In this document: piece after piece, positions 56,796-64,000 of the stretch
Layout of the letters: each line of letters begins with the position of its first letter
How positions within the stretch are numbered: position 1 is the first letter of the stretch
Assembly: GCF_003289925.1 (NCBI RefSeq)
Contig: NZ_QLZQ01000006.1
Location: 62,001-126,000 of the forward strand
Source: Planococcus maitriensis
GTDB taxonomy: Bacteria > Bacillota > Bacilli > Bacillales_A > Planococcaceae
DNA length: 64,000 bases
Direction: 5' to 3'
Notes under the pieces: generated by a model
What the model was told of the DNA's origin: nothing
What the model saw: the letters and a program-made list of their open reading frames with translations, nothing else
The model's database searches: none
Position numbers and translations under genes: made by a program

Positions 56796-56921
56796 ATGAT
56801 TGAGAACGTAGTCGAATTCTTCAAGAACTTGCCCCCGAAACAATGTGCCACTTGCGGAGAGAAAATCGAAGAGCAGCATGAGTGCTACGGCAATCACTGC
56901 CAGACCTGCGACGAACTCTAA
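56796..56921 (+). CDS. yhfH: YhfH-family zinc-ribbon-like small protein
   Basis: A 41-residue protein too short for most gene finders: MIENVVEFFKNLPPKQCATC, then GEKIEEQHECYGNHCQTCDEL. Four cysteines in two CxxC-like pairs (C17/C20 and C35/C38) and a fifth at C30 suggest a small zinc ribbon. The pattern LPPKxCxxCG-KIEEQHE matches the Bacillus YhfH family next to lplJ, function unknown. AAGGAG lies nine bases before the ATG. TATAAT is present about 60 bases upstream with a suboptimal -35. A strong terminator follows directly. Confidence 0.82.
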   Translation: MIENVVEFFKNLPPKQCATCGEKIEEQHECYGNHCQTCDEL

Positions 56922-56926
56922 ATAGA

Positions 56927-56961
56927 CGAAACGGCCGGAGAAATTCTCCGGCCGTTTTTTT
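56927..56961 (+). terminator. terminator of yhfH
   Basis: AACGGCCGGAG (56930-56940) pairs with CTCCGGCCGTT (56946-56956) followed by TTTTT. It confirms that the small upstream gene is a real transcription unit. Confidence 0.9.
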
Positions 56962-57013
56962 ATGCGTTCCAGCTGTTGTGCAACACCTCCGCCGAATGGC
57001 AGCGGATCAGAAA

Positions 57014-57469
57014 TCAATGCCCCATCTTTTCCATGGCATCTGCATCTTCGCTGTCATCAGGCACGATCGTTTCCGGATCCGGGTTGCCTACCGTCAATTC
57101 CATTTTCGGCATGACGTGCATGCGGCGGGCTGTTGTATGGGCTTGTATGAAATACAACCCTTCTTCCCCTGCCGTCCATGCATGTTCGTAAACCCCGCCT
57201 TGGGTGTGGGTGCCTTCCAGCATCTCGCTGTTTTCACGTGCGCCCGATTGCCATACTTCAAAGACAACTTCATCCGCGTCTTCGACTGCTTCGCTTCCTT
57301 GTGTGACGGTAGCCGATAGCAGCACTTCTTCGCCTGGGTCGGCTGTTTCTTCTGTATTGAACTCGACTTCCACTTCCTGCGGCATTTCGCCAGTGCCAGC
57401 CGATGAATCTTCTTCGCCGCATGCTGCCAAAAGCAGCATCACCAGCATAAGAGCGATCCATTTTTTCAT
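57014..57469 (-). CDS. YtkA/FixH-like lipoprotein
   Basis: A 151-residue secreted lipoprotein. The signal peptide ends in the lipobox LLAAC (Cys17), so it should be anchored outside the membrane by Lgt. The mature part is a single beta-sandwich domain like YtkA (residues about 35-135; EVEFNTEETADPGEEVLLSATVTQ and YEHAWTAGEEGLYFIQAHTTA). A Met/His-containing tail (RMHVMPKME, MEKMGH) could bind a metal, especially copper, but that is inference. It overlaps the hemY stop by four bases, so it is in the hemEHY operon. Confidence 0.8.
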   Translation of the reverse strand: MKKWIALMLVMLLLAACGEEDSSAGTGEMPQEVEVEFNTEETADPGEEVLLSATVTQGSEAVEDADEVVFEVWQSGARENSEMLEGTHTQGGVYEHAWTAGEEGLYFIQAHTTARRMHVMPKMELTVGNPDPETIVPDDSEDADAMEKMGH

Positions 57470-58866
57470 GTCATTTCCTCCTTATTCAAGCTGAAGACCG
57501 CTTCAGCCGCCTGCTTCCCTTGTTTGACACACAGCGGCAAACCGAAACCCGCATAAGAACCACCGGCAATCTGGACGCCAGGAAACATGCGGCTGATTTC
57601 ACTTCGCGCAGTGCTGACCCGTGTTTCATGGCCGGCTAAATATTGGGGCATGGCGTCTTTCCATCTCGAGACGATCATCCGTTCCGGCTGTTGTTCAAGC
57701 CCCAGCCATTTATTCAAATCCGCCATCACCAATTCACCGATTTCCGCATCCGGCAATTCCACGACCGCCTCATCGCCGACACGCCCTATGAACGAACGGA
57801 TCATGATCCGGTTTTCGGGAACGAGTGCCGGCCATTTGAGATGGCTGACCGAACAGGCGGCAATGGATGAATCGTTATTGCGCGCCACTGTAAAACCCGT
57901 GCCTCCGTGACCTGGCCATTCGGCCTGTTCCGGGAAGATCATCGTGACGGTGGCTATCGAGGTCTGTGGGATACCCGACAAGCTTTGCGCAATTCCATGA
58001 GGCTCGAACAAAGCGGCTGCCTGGCGGTGGGGAATCGCCAAAATGACATGATCCGCCTCCAGCCTTTCGCCATCGCTCAAGCCCAATACAATGCGCTGCT
58101 GTTTCGAGAGCGAGATCCTTTCTGCTTTCACGCCTTTTGCAATCCGGCAGCTGAGCCTTTGCTCAATGGCATGGACGAGCGTCTCCAAGCCCCCTTCAAA
58201 GGTTTCAAAGAGCCCGCTGAATTCCCGCTGCTTGCTTTGGGGCTGGCGTTTCAAACTGCGCATCAGGCTGCCTTGCGCTTTCAACGCTTCCGGAAATGCC
58301 GAGTCGATGCTCAAGCGGTCGATATCTCCGGCGTAAACGCCCGAAAACATCGGTTCGATCATATTTTCTACAAATTCATTGCCAAAACGCCGCCGCAGGT
58401 AACTGCCGAGCGGCGTTTCGTTTGTTTTATCAGTATCGGGCAAGAATAAATCCGCCATCGCGCGCAGCCTGCCGCCGACAGAGCAGCTGGATGCCGCCCA
58501 TAGGCTTTTCAAGCTGACGGGAATGCCCATAACGGTGCCTTGCGGCAAAGGATGAAGCTTGCCGTTTGCCGCGATATGGATATCTCCCGGAGCACTCGCC
58601 ACGATTTTCCGTGCTATGCCCAGCTCTTCGGCAAGTTCGCGGATCTCCTGGTCTTTTCTTGAAACGAAAGCATCTGGACCCCGTTCAACCAGAAAACCGT
58701 CCTGGCTGCTTGTGTGTATCTTACCGCCAAGGCGATGAGCGGACTCGATGATCGTGAGGTCGAGCGGCTGATTTTGTTCAGCCGCCAGTTTCTGCACGTA
58801 AAATGCAGCGGATAATCCTGTTATGCCGCCTCCAACAATGGCCACTTTCACATTTGCATGATCCAC
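57466..58866 (-). CDS. hemY: coproporphyrinogen III / protoporphyrinogen oxidase (HemY/CgoX)
   Basis: An FAD enzyme of 466 residues that, in Firmicutes, oxidises coproporphyrinogen III to coproporphyrin III. The N-terminal dinucleotide motif VAIVGGGITGLSAAFYVQ (from residue 8), HRLGGKI and the ERGPDAF region, and the C-terminal FAD-closing segment QIAGGSYAGFGLPLC are present. It starts with ATG at 58866 and follows hemH by 24 bases. It is third in the hemE-hemH-hemY order, with the YtkA-like lipoprotein gene attached to its end. Confidence 0.95.
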   Translation of the reverse strand: MDHANVKVAIVGGGITGLSAAFYVQKLAAEQNQPLDLTIIESAHRLGGKIHTSSQDGFLVERGPDAFVSRKDQEIRELAEELGIARKIVASAPGDIHIAANGKLHPLPQGTVMGIPVSLKSLWAASSCSVGGRLRAMADLFLPDTDKTNETPLGSYLRRRFGNEFVENMIEPMFSGVYAGDIDRLSIDSAFPEALKAQGSLMRSLKRQPQSKQREFSGLFETFEGGLETLVHAIEQRLSCRIAKGVKAERISLSKQQRIVLGLSDGERLEADHVILAIPHRQAAALFEPHGIAQSLSGIPQTSIATVTMIFPEQAEWPGHGGTGFTVARNNDSSIAACSVSHLKWPALVPENRIMIRSFIGRVGDEAVVELPDAEIGELVMADLNKWLGLEQQPERMIVSRWKDAMPQYLAGHETRVSTARSEISRMFPGVQIAGGSYAGFGLPLCVKQGKQAAEAVFSLNKEEMT

Positions 58867-58890
58867 AATCGCTCACCGCTCCCGGATTGA

Positions 58891-59820
58891 TCAGTTTTCG
58901 TTCAATTTATTCAACACAACATTGGCCATTCCGTCGATAAACAATGGATCCACATTCGGCATTTCCGGACGGCGGTAAGTTGCGCCGATTTCATCGCAGA
59001 CGACTTTGCACTCGTAGTCGTTATCGTACAGCACTTCCAAATGGTCTGTGATAAAGCCGACCGGCGTGTAGACGAAGGAATTATAGCCTTTTTCTTCATG
59101 CAGATCGCGCGTCAAATCCTGGACGTCCGGCCCGATCCAAGGTTCCGGTGTCTGCCCGGCGCTTTGCCAGCCGATTTCATAATTTTCAACGCCCGCCGCT
59201 TCGGCGATCAGATCCGCTGTTTCTTTCAATTGTTCCGGGTATGGGTCGCCGTTTGCGATGATTTTCTCCGGCAAGGAATGCGCGGATACGATCAAACAAG
59301 CTTTCGCGCGTTCTTGTTCTGACATTTCAGCAAATGCCGCGCTTACTTTCTCGCTCCAGTATTGGATGAATTTCGGCTCTGTATACCAGCTTTCCACGGA
59401 AGTCAGCTTGATGCCAAGTTTATCGGCTGTTTCTTTTGCACGGCCGTTGTAGGATTTAACGGAGAATGTCGAGAAATGGGGCGCAAGAACGATTGAAATC
59501 GCTTCTTCGATGCCGTCTTTTTTCATCTCTTCCACGCCGTCTTCCACAAATGGCTCGATATGCTTCAAGCCGAGATACATCTTGAACTCGATATCATCCT
59601 GCAATTCGTTCAGCCGCTTGCACAATCCATTCGCCTGGTCTTCTGTGATTTTTGCCAGCGGTGAAATGCCGCCGATCGCCTTGTAGCGGTCTTTCAAATC
59701 CTGCAATGCTTCTTCGCTCGGCTTGCGGCCGTGTCGGATATGCGTGTAGTAGCGCTCGATATCATCTTCCGAATACGGCGTACCATACGCCATTACCAAT
59801 AATCCCATTGTCTTTTTCAT
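58891..59820 (-). CDS. hemH: ferrochelatase (coproporphyrin ferrochelatase)
   Basis: Ferrochelatase inserts Fe2+ into the porphyrin ring; Gram-positive enzymes act on coproporphyrin III. The 309-residue protein shows [25 protein letters not shown] and the active-site histidine in VSAHSLPEK, followed by ELGW-like [19 protein letters not shown], quoted as [11 protein letters not shown], and [22 protein letters not shown]-type site leads to the ATG at 59820; a GTG three codons earlier is rejected. No cysteine cluster for a 2Fe-2S centre is seen. Confidence 0.96.
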   Translation of the reverse strand: MKKTMGLLVMAYGTPYSEDDIERYYTHIRHGRKPSEEALQDLKDRYKAIGGISPLAKITEDQANGLCKRLNELQDDIEFKMYLGLKHIEPFVEDGVEEMKKDGIEEAISIVLAPHFSTFSVKSYNGRAKETADKLGIKLTSVESWYTEPKFIQYWSEKVSAAFAEMSEQERAKACLIVSAHSLPEKIIANGDPYPEQLKETADLIAEAAGVENYEIGWQSAGQTPEPWIGPDVQDLTRDLHEEKGYNSFVYTPVGFITDHLEVLYDNDYECKVVCDEIGATYRRPEMPNVDPLFIDGMANVVLNKLNEN

Positions 59821-59844
59821 CACAATCACCTCATCAAAGATTTG

Positions 59845-60888
59845 TTAGTTCTGTTTTTTGTAGGCTGCACTGTACTCATGGACAAATGCCGTCAGACGCT
59901 TCAGTGTGTCTGGCTGCACTTCAGGGAATACGCCGTGCCCAAGGTTGAAGATATAGCCGTCGTCCTGCATGCCCATATCCAGGATCTTTTTCGTGCGTTC
60001 TTCGATGACTGGCCAATCCGCCAGCAAATAAGAAGGGTCAAAATTGCCCATCAAAGCTTTCGTCAAACCTTTTTCACGCGCTTCTGCAATCGGCAAACGC
60101 CAATCCAGGCCGACGACATCCACCGGCAGGTCATGCCATTCTTTCGCCAAATGGCTTGCGCCGACGCCGAAGATCGTCATCGGCACGCCTTCTTCGCCGA
60201 TTTCCTTGAAGATGCGGTCCATGACCGGTTTGATGAAGATGCGGTAATCTTCCACATTCAATGCGCCGACCCATGAGTCGAAAATCTGGATCGCTTTTGC
60301 ACCGGCGTGGATCTGTGCTTTCACGTAAGGGATGATGGTGTCTGCCAATTTGTCCATAAGCGCAAACCACATTTCCGGTTCTGATACCATCATCGCTTTT
60401 GTTTTGTTATAGCTCTTGGACGGGCCCCCTTCGATCATATAGCTCGCCAATGTAAACGGTGCACCGGCAAAACCGATGAGCGGCACGTTCAATTGCTCTT
60501 CTGTGAGCAATTTGATCGTTTTCAGCACGTAGTCGACATCTTGCTCAGGATTGATTTCACCAAGTCTATCGATGTCCGCTTTTGTGCGGATCGGATTGCT
60601 GATGACCGGCCCGATGCCTGCCTTGATCTTGACGTCCACGCCGATTGCTGGAAGCGGTGTCACGATATCTTTGTAAAGAATCGCAGCATCGACATCGTAT
60701 TGGTCGACAGGCAGCTTCGTTACGTAAGCGCAAAGTTCCGGCTGGTGCGTGATTTCCTCCAATGAATACTTCTCTTTGATCTTGCGGTATTCCGGCTGTG
60801 AACGCCCAGCCTGGCGCATATACCAAACTGGCACATGGTCGGTCTTTTCTCCGCGCGCTGCGCGCAGGTACGTATCATTAAAAGTCAT
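59845..60888 (-). CDS. hemE: uroporphyrinogen decarboxylase
   Basis: HemE removes four carboxyl groups from uroporphyrinogen III. The 347-residue barrel has the family start [17 protein letters not shown], the [13 protein letters not shown] block with the catalytic Asp nearby, [17 protein letters not shown] (split here as [12 protein letters not shown]) and [10 protein letters not shown] near the end. It is the first gene of a leftward hemE-hemH-hemY unit and its promoter carries the palindrome at 60939-60955, so heme synthesis in this organism is probably controlled at that site. Confidence 0.97.
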   Translation of the reverse strand: MTFNDTYLRAARGEKTDHVPVWYMRQAGRSQPEYRKIKEKYSLEEITHQPELCAYVTKLPVDQYDVDAAILYKDIVTPLPAIGVDVKIKAGIGPVISNPIRTKADIDRLGEINPEQDVDYVLKTIKLLTEEQLNVPLIGFAGAPFTLASYMIEGGPSKSYNKTKAMMVSEPEMWFALMDKLADTIIPYVKAQIHAGAKAIQIFDSWVGALNVEDYRIFIKPVMDRIFKEIGEEGVPMTIFGVGASHLAKEWHDLPVDVVGLDWRLPIAEAREKGLTKALMGNFDPSYLLADWPVIEERTKKILDMGMQDDGYIFNLGHGVFPEVQPDTLKRLTAFVHEYSAAYKKQN

Positions 60889-60938
60889 GAATTATTCATC
60901 CCTTCAGTCTTTGCGGCTATAGTTTATCCTTCATTATC

Positions 60939-60955
60939 CGTCTATACTATAGACG
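60939..60955. promoter_or_regulatory. perfect 17-bp palindromic operator-like site ahead of hemE
   Basis: CGTCTATA-C-TATAGACG is an exact palindrome. It begins about five bases after the predicted hemE transcription start. It is not a Fur, PerR or LexA box. A TetR- or MarR-type repressor is one guess; no such gene lies in the window. Confidence 0.7.
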
Positions 60956-60966
60956 CTCCGCCCCCT

Positions 60967-60995
60967 ATTGTATAGAATCCGGCGGCAATTGTCAT
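60967..60995 (-). promoter_or_regulatory. SigA promoter of the hemEHY operon
   Basis: Read leftward, ATGACA (60995-60990) and TACAAT (60972-60967) are 17 bases apart. The start point would be near 60960, just before the palindrome. Confidence 0.65.
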
Positions 60996-61108
60996 AAATT
61001 AGACCCGAATGCCTTCACCGATTTGACACCTTCTGTTTCAAGCGCCGGATTTTAGGGAAAAGTGAGGTAGCAATTCAAAATGTATCCCGATTACTAGGAG
61101 GCTTTTTA

Positions 61109-61624
61109 ATGAATATTTATATGACGACAGGAACCTACGAATTCATGAAAAAAATGCGTGAGGAACACGCAGATGAAACCATGGTGCTGATGCAAGGCGA
61201 AAACACGACTTTGCTATTGCACGAAACCGAAGGGAAATCGGTTTTCCAAACCCCTCGCCGCTATGAAGTGGTCGACGGCACCGGCGAGTTCCGCGAAAAA
61301 GGATTTTTCGTCATGAACAATATCCCGGTTGCCGACGAAGGGCGCCCTGTTTTTGAGCACCGTTTCAAAAACCGTGCCGGCGCAATCGAAAACGAGCCCG
61401 GATATGTCGCTTTCCGCGTCCTGCGCCCGCTCGATTCCGACACGTATGTCGTATTGACCGAATGGGAATCCCCGGCATTCTATGAGAAATGGAAAGAATC
61501 ACAGGCTTTTGCCAAAGCGCATGCTGAGAAGCCGCAGGAAGATGTTGAAAAACCACGCGCCAATATCTTCTCCGGTTCTTCTTACGTCACCATGTACAAA
61601 GCAAAACCCGAAGAAGACGAATGA
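61109..61624 (+). CDS. hmoB: heme-degrading monooxygenase HmoB
   Basis: HmoB cleaves heme to release iron. The 171-residue protein matches the Bacillus HmoB (YhgC) layout of an N-terminal beta domain followed by an ABM fold. The expected residues are in place at the published positions as I recall them: Asn70 (VMNNIP), Trp128 (FYEKWKES) and His138 (FAKAHAE). AGGAGG precedes the ATG. It is divergent from hemE, so heme-making and heme-degrading genes sit back to back, sharing a 220-base control region. It should not be confused with HemQ, which is longer and lacks this pattern. Confidence 0.88.
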   Translation: MNIYMTTGTYEFMKKMREEHADETMVLMQGENTTLLLHETEGKSVFQTPRRYEVVDGTGEFREKGFFVMNNIPVADEGRPVFEHRFKNRAGAIENEPGYVAFRVLRPLDSDTYVVLTEWESPAFYEKWKESQAFAKAHAEKPQEDVEKPRANIFSGSSYVTMYKAKPEEDE

Positions 61625-61690
61625 TGAACGGCCGGCCAGCCCGGCTGTTTTGCTGTCTATATAGAAGAAACCCGTTAGGAGGAACATCTA

Positions 61691-62689
61691 TTGGTATTCA
61701 TTTATTTTCTGCTGGCTGCTGCAGTCACCGTGTTCGCCGCCATTAAACTGTCCCAATATGCCGATGTCATCAGTGAAAAGTCAGCGATGGGCGGCATGAT
61801 GGTCGGTACGCTACTGCTTGCAGGCGCCACCAGCCTGCCAGAAATTTCCACCAGTTTCTCGGCAGCAGCAATCGGCAATGCCGATATCGCAGTCGGCAAT
61901 ATGATCGGCTCGAATTTGTTCAATTTATTTATCTTAGCCGGTTTCGATTTGCTGCTGAACCGCAGGCGCATGCTCGAGCGGGCGTCTAAGGACCATACTT
62001 ATTCTTCCCTGCTCGGCATCTTTCTGACCGTGCTATTGCTCTTGGCATTATGGCTGCGTACCGATGTCACGGTCTTCGGGATCGGCCTCGATGCGTTGGC
62101 GATCGGCATAACCTATGTGATCGGTATGCTGATCATCAATAAATTGCCGAACTTGGACACAATCGACATGGACGATGAGCCGGTCGATGCCAAGGCGCCG
62201 AAAAACCCGAGTGCCCATCTATCGCCAAAACACGCGGGCATCCGCTTTGCGGTCGTGGCGGTGATCATCATGGCGGCAGGGACCGCGCTTTCCATCACGG
62301 GTGATGAGATTGCTGTCGTGACAGGCATCGGCTCCAGCTTTGTCGGCAGTTTCCTGGTGGCCGCTGCCACGTCCTTGCCGGAGGCGATCTCGGTTTTCGT
62401 CGCACTCCGCCTGTCCAATGTCAATATGGCGGTCGGCGCTGTTCTCGGCAGCAATATCTTCAACATGGTCATTCTCGCTTTGTCGGACCCGATCTATGTA
62501 GAGGGTTCGATTCTTGCCGAAGTATCGGGCGCCAATTCCATCATCGCCAGCGCCGTGCTCGTCATGAGCGTGCTGGTCATGTTTTCGCTTTACCGGCCGA
62601 AGACCGCTTCCACATGGGCATATAGCGTACCGTCCATTTTGGTTGTGCTGCTTTATTTCATCGCTTCCTATCTGAATTTCACTTACTGA
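61691..62689 (+). CDS. Na+/Ca2+-exchanger-family (CaCA) antiporter
   Basis: A 332-residue membrane protein with about ten helices and the two CaCA alpha repeats in opposite halves: GATSLPEISTSF...GNMIGSNLFN and AATSLPEAISVF...GAVLGSNIFN, each with the ion-binding acidic residue in SLPE. A charged loop (about 155-180) separates the halves. Calcium or another divalent cation is extruded against Na+ or H+; the true ion is not shown by sequence. The start is TTG at 61691 with AGGAGG eight bases ahead. It follows hmoB by 66 bases without a terminator and may be co-transcribed. Confidence 0.9.
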   Translation: MVFIYFLLAAAVTVFAAIKLSQYADVISEKSAMGGMMVGTLLLAGATSLPEISTSFSAAAIGNADIAVGNMIGSNLFNLFILAGFDLLLNRRRMLERASKDHTYSSLLGIFLTVLLLLALWLRTDVTVFGIGLDALAIGITYVIGMLIINKLPNLDTIDMDDEPVDAKAPKNPSAHLSPKHAGIRFAVVAVIIMAAGTALSITGDEIAVVTGIGSSFVGSFLVAAATSLPEAISVFVALRLSNVNMAVGAVLGSNIFNMVILALSDPIYVEGSILAEVSGANSIIASAVLVMSVLVMFSLYRPKTASTWAYSVPSILVVLLYFIASYLNFTY

Positions 62690-62767
62690 CAGGACGGGGC
62701 TTCCCCGTTCTGTTTTTTGGTATGTTAAACTAGAGAAAATGCAGAACATTAGGAAGGATATGATCCA

Positions 62768-63934
62768 ATGATTGAGAAGATCTTTGCTGAGCTCGATAAT
62801 GCCTACCCCGAAATGGTGGAAATCCGCCGCTACTTGCACATGAATCCGGAGCCGTCATTCCAGGAAACCAAGACTGCTAAATATATCCGCGATTTTTATG
62901 AAGATCTCGGTGTCGATATCCGCTTTGGCGTGGGAGGCAATGGCGTCATCGCGACGATACGCGGCGGAAAGCCTGGCAAGACAGTTGCCTTGCGTGCCGA
63001 TTTTGACGCCTTGCCGATCCAGGACCAGAAAGAAACGAGCTATAAATCCACTGTGCCGAACGTTGTACACGCTTGCGGACATGACGGCCATACAGCGACA
63101 TTGCTCGTTCTCGGAAAAATCCTTTTCGGCCTGCGCGATGAACTTCCTGGCACCTACGTGCTCATTCACCAGCACGCAGAAGAGCTTGCCCCAGGCGGCG
63201 CGAAGCCGATGATCGAAGACGGGGCGCTTGATGGGGTCGATGTAATCTTCGGCACCCATCTATGGTCGACGACGCCATTCGGGCGGATCGATTACCGGAC
63301 TGGCCCGATCATGGCCGCGGCGGACCGCTTTGAGATCACTGTCCAAGGCCGCGGCGGCCACGGCGCCATGCCACATGAAACCGTCGATGCCGTCGTGACG
63401 GGGGCACAACTTGTCACTAGCCTGCAGCAGCTTGTCGCTCGCCGCGTGGATCCGCTCGAGTCTGCAGTACTTACGATCGCATCATTCATTGCAGAAAACC
63501 CGTTCAATATCATTGCCGATCAATCAAAACTTAACGGGACGGTCAGATCCTTCACCGAAGGAACGCGTACCCTCGTCGAAAAAGAGATGGAACGAATCGC
63601 CAAAGGCACGGCCATCTCGACCAATAGCGATATCGACTTCAAATTCCACCGGGGCTACCCGCCGGTCGTCAACCACGAAAAGGAGACGGAATTCCTGAGG
63701 GACCTCGCTGAAGATGTGCCGGGCGTAGAGGAAGTCTTCAATTGCCCGCCGCAAATGGGCGGCGAGGATTTCGCTTATTACCTCGAAGAGATTCCGGGCA
63801 CGTTCTTCTTCACAGGCGCGATGCCGGACGGCGAAGTCTACCCGCATCACCATCCGAAATTCGATTTTAAAGAAGAAGCAATGCTGATTGCCGCGAAAAC
63901 GCTCGGGAAAGCCGCGGTCACTTGCCACGGATGA
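62768..63934 (+). CDS. M20-family amidohydrolase (hippurate/indoleacetamide-hydrolase-like)
   Basis: A 388-residue zinc amidohydrolase of the M20D group. Zinc ligands and catalytic residues are visible in VALRADFDALPI, NVVHACGHDGHTA, LIHQHAEELAPGGA (HAEE pair) and the late GGEDFAYY; a dimerisation lid domain (about residues 185-290) has RGGHGAMPHETVDAV. The group hydrolyses N-acyl or amide bonds of amino acids; N-acetyl-diaminopimelate, hippurate and auxin conjugates are typical substrates. The actual substrate is undefined. It is a single gene, with AGGAAGG before the ATG and a terminator after it. Confidence 0.9.
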   Translation: MIEKIFAELDNAYPEMVEIRRYLHMNPEPSFQETKTAKYIRDFYEDLGVDIRFGVGGNGVIATIRGGKPGKTVALRADFDALPIQDQKETSYKSTVPNVVHACGHDGHTATLLVLGKILFGLRDELPGTYVLIHQHAEELAPGGAKPMIEDGALDGVDVIFGTHLWSTTPFGRIDYRTGPIMAAADRFEITVQGRGGHGAMPHETVDAVVTGAQLVTSLQQLVARRVDPLESAVLTIASFIAENPFNIIADQSKLNGTVRSFTEGTRTLVEKEMERIAKGTAISTNSDIDFKFHRGYPPVVNHEKETEFLRDLAEDVPGVEEVFNCPPQMGGEDFAYYLEEIPGTFFFTGAMPDGEVYPHHHPKFDFKEEAMLIAAKTLGKAAVTCHG

Positions 63935-63941
63935 ACCATAT

Positions 63942-63985
63942 AAAAAGGCTGGAGAAAATATCTCATTTTCTCCAGCCTTTTATTA
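63942..63985 (+). terminator. terminator of the amidohydrolase gene
   Basis: AAAAGGCTGGAGAAAAT (63944-63960) pairs with ATTTTCTCCAGCCTTTT (63966-63982), followed by a T-rich tail. It is eight bases past the stop. Confidence 0.93.
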
Positions 63986-64000
63986 TTCAATAATTCTTTT

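Noticed and set aside
56772-57017. 81-codon leftward frame over yhfH
   Set aside because: It overlaps the small yhfH gene and its terminator on the other strand; the signals favour yhfH.
62219-62839. 206-codon leftward frame over the CaCA antiporter end
   Set aside because: His/Asp-rich shadow spanning an intergenic gap; no start signals.

Overview
The window is a stretch of Firmicutes core chromosome. Its gene order follows Bacillus subtilis, and its protein sequences look like a Planococcus/Planomicrobium-type bacterium (family Planococcaceae/Caryophanaceae). That placement is an inference from Bacillus-type gene blocks (ssrA-smpB-rnr-yvaK-secG, cggR-gap-pgk-tpiA-gpmI-eno, yvcI-rapZ-yvcK-whiA-crh, hisZGDBHAFI, hprK-lgt-yvoD-ppaX-yvoF, uvrBA, hemEHY-hmoB), strong GGAGG ribosome binding sites, frequent TTG starts and a ComK homologue. 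No phage, insertion sequence, CRISPR array, toxin-antitoxin pair or defence island was seen. The window reads as housekeeping DNA with well-preserved regulatory sites.

Layout. 1-1.3 kb: the 3'-truncated gene of a BCCT osmolyte transporter. 1.7-4 kb (+): an SDR oxidoreductase and an aldehyde dehydrogenase behind a SigB-like promoter. 4.2-8.5 kb (-): tmRNA, SmpB, RNase R, a carboxylesterase and SecG. 8.5-16.9 kb (-): two structured repeat elements, then the lower-glycolysis genes behind a CggR operator, with a third repeat between gpmI and eno. 16.9-18.5 kb: a TPM/LemA membrane pair and tRNA-Arg(CCG). 18.6-19.3 kb (+): clpP behind a CtsR box. 19.3-25.7 kb (-): crh, whiA, yvcK, rapZ, a Nudix gene, trxB and a TPR protein. 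25.8-32.3 kb (-): a complete eight-gene histidine operon. 32.3-36.2 kb (-): yvoF, ppaX, yvoD, lgt, hprK. 36.4-43.6 kb: a cell-wall amidase, a YvlB/LiaX-like protein, uvrA and uvrB behind a LexA box, and an IDEAL-domain protein. 43.7-51.1 kb: comK, a YhjD-like gene, a UbiB kinase, enoyl-CoA hydratase, an S9 peptidase, and an acyl-CoA ligase behind an exact FadR box. 51.2-55.6 kb (-): a BceRSAB-type two-component/ABC transporter module. 55.7-61.6 kb: lplJ, the tiny yhfH gene, a YtkA-like lipoprotein, hemY/hemH/hemE behind a new-looking 17-bp palindromic operator, and the heme monooxygenase hmoB. 61.7-63.9 kb (+): a Na+/Ca2+-exchanger-family protein and an M20 amidohydrolase.

How the parts fit. 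Carbon control is well represented: CggR-regulated glycolysis, Crh, HPr kinase, the serine-P pyrophosphatase PpaX and the gluconeogenesis factor YvcK. Envelope stress is represented by BceRSAB and the YvlB/LiaX-like protein. Protein quality control and ribosome rescue are represented by ClpP, tmRNA-SmpB and RNase R.

The most unusual material is non-coding: three nested inverted-repeat elements around eno, the palindrome under the hemE promoter, repeated half-sites under the hisZ promoter, and a short tmRNA tag. I found no wholly new protein system. Several start codons were reassigned from ribosome-binding-site and promoter evidence, as noted in the entries.
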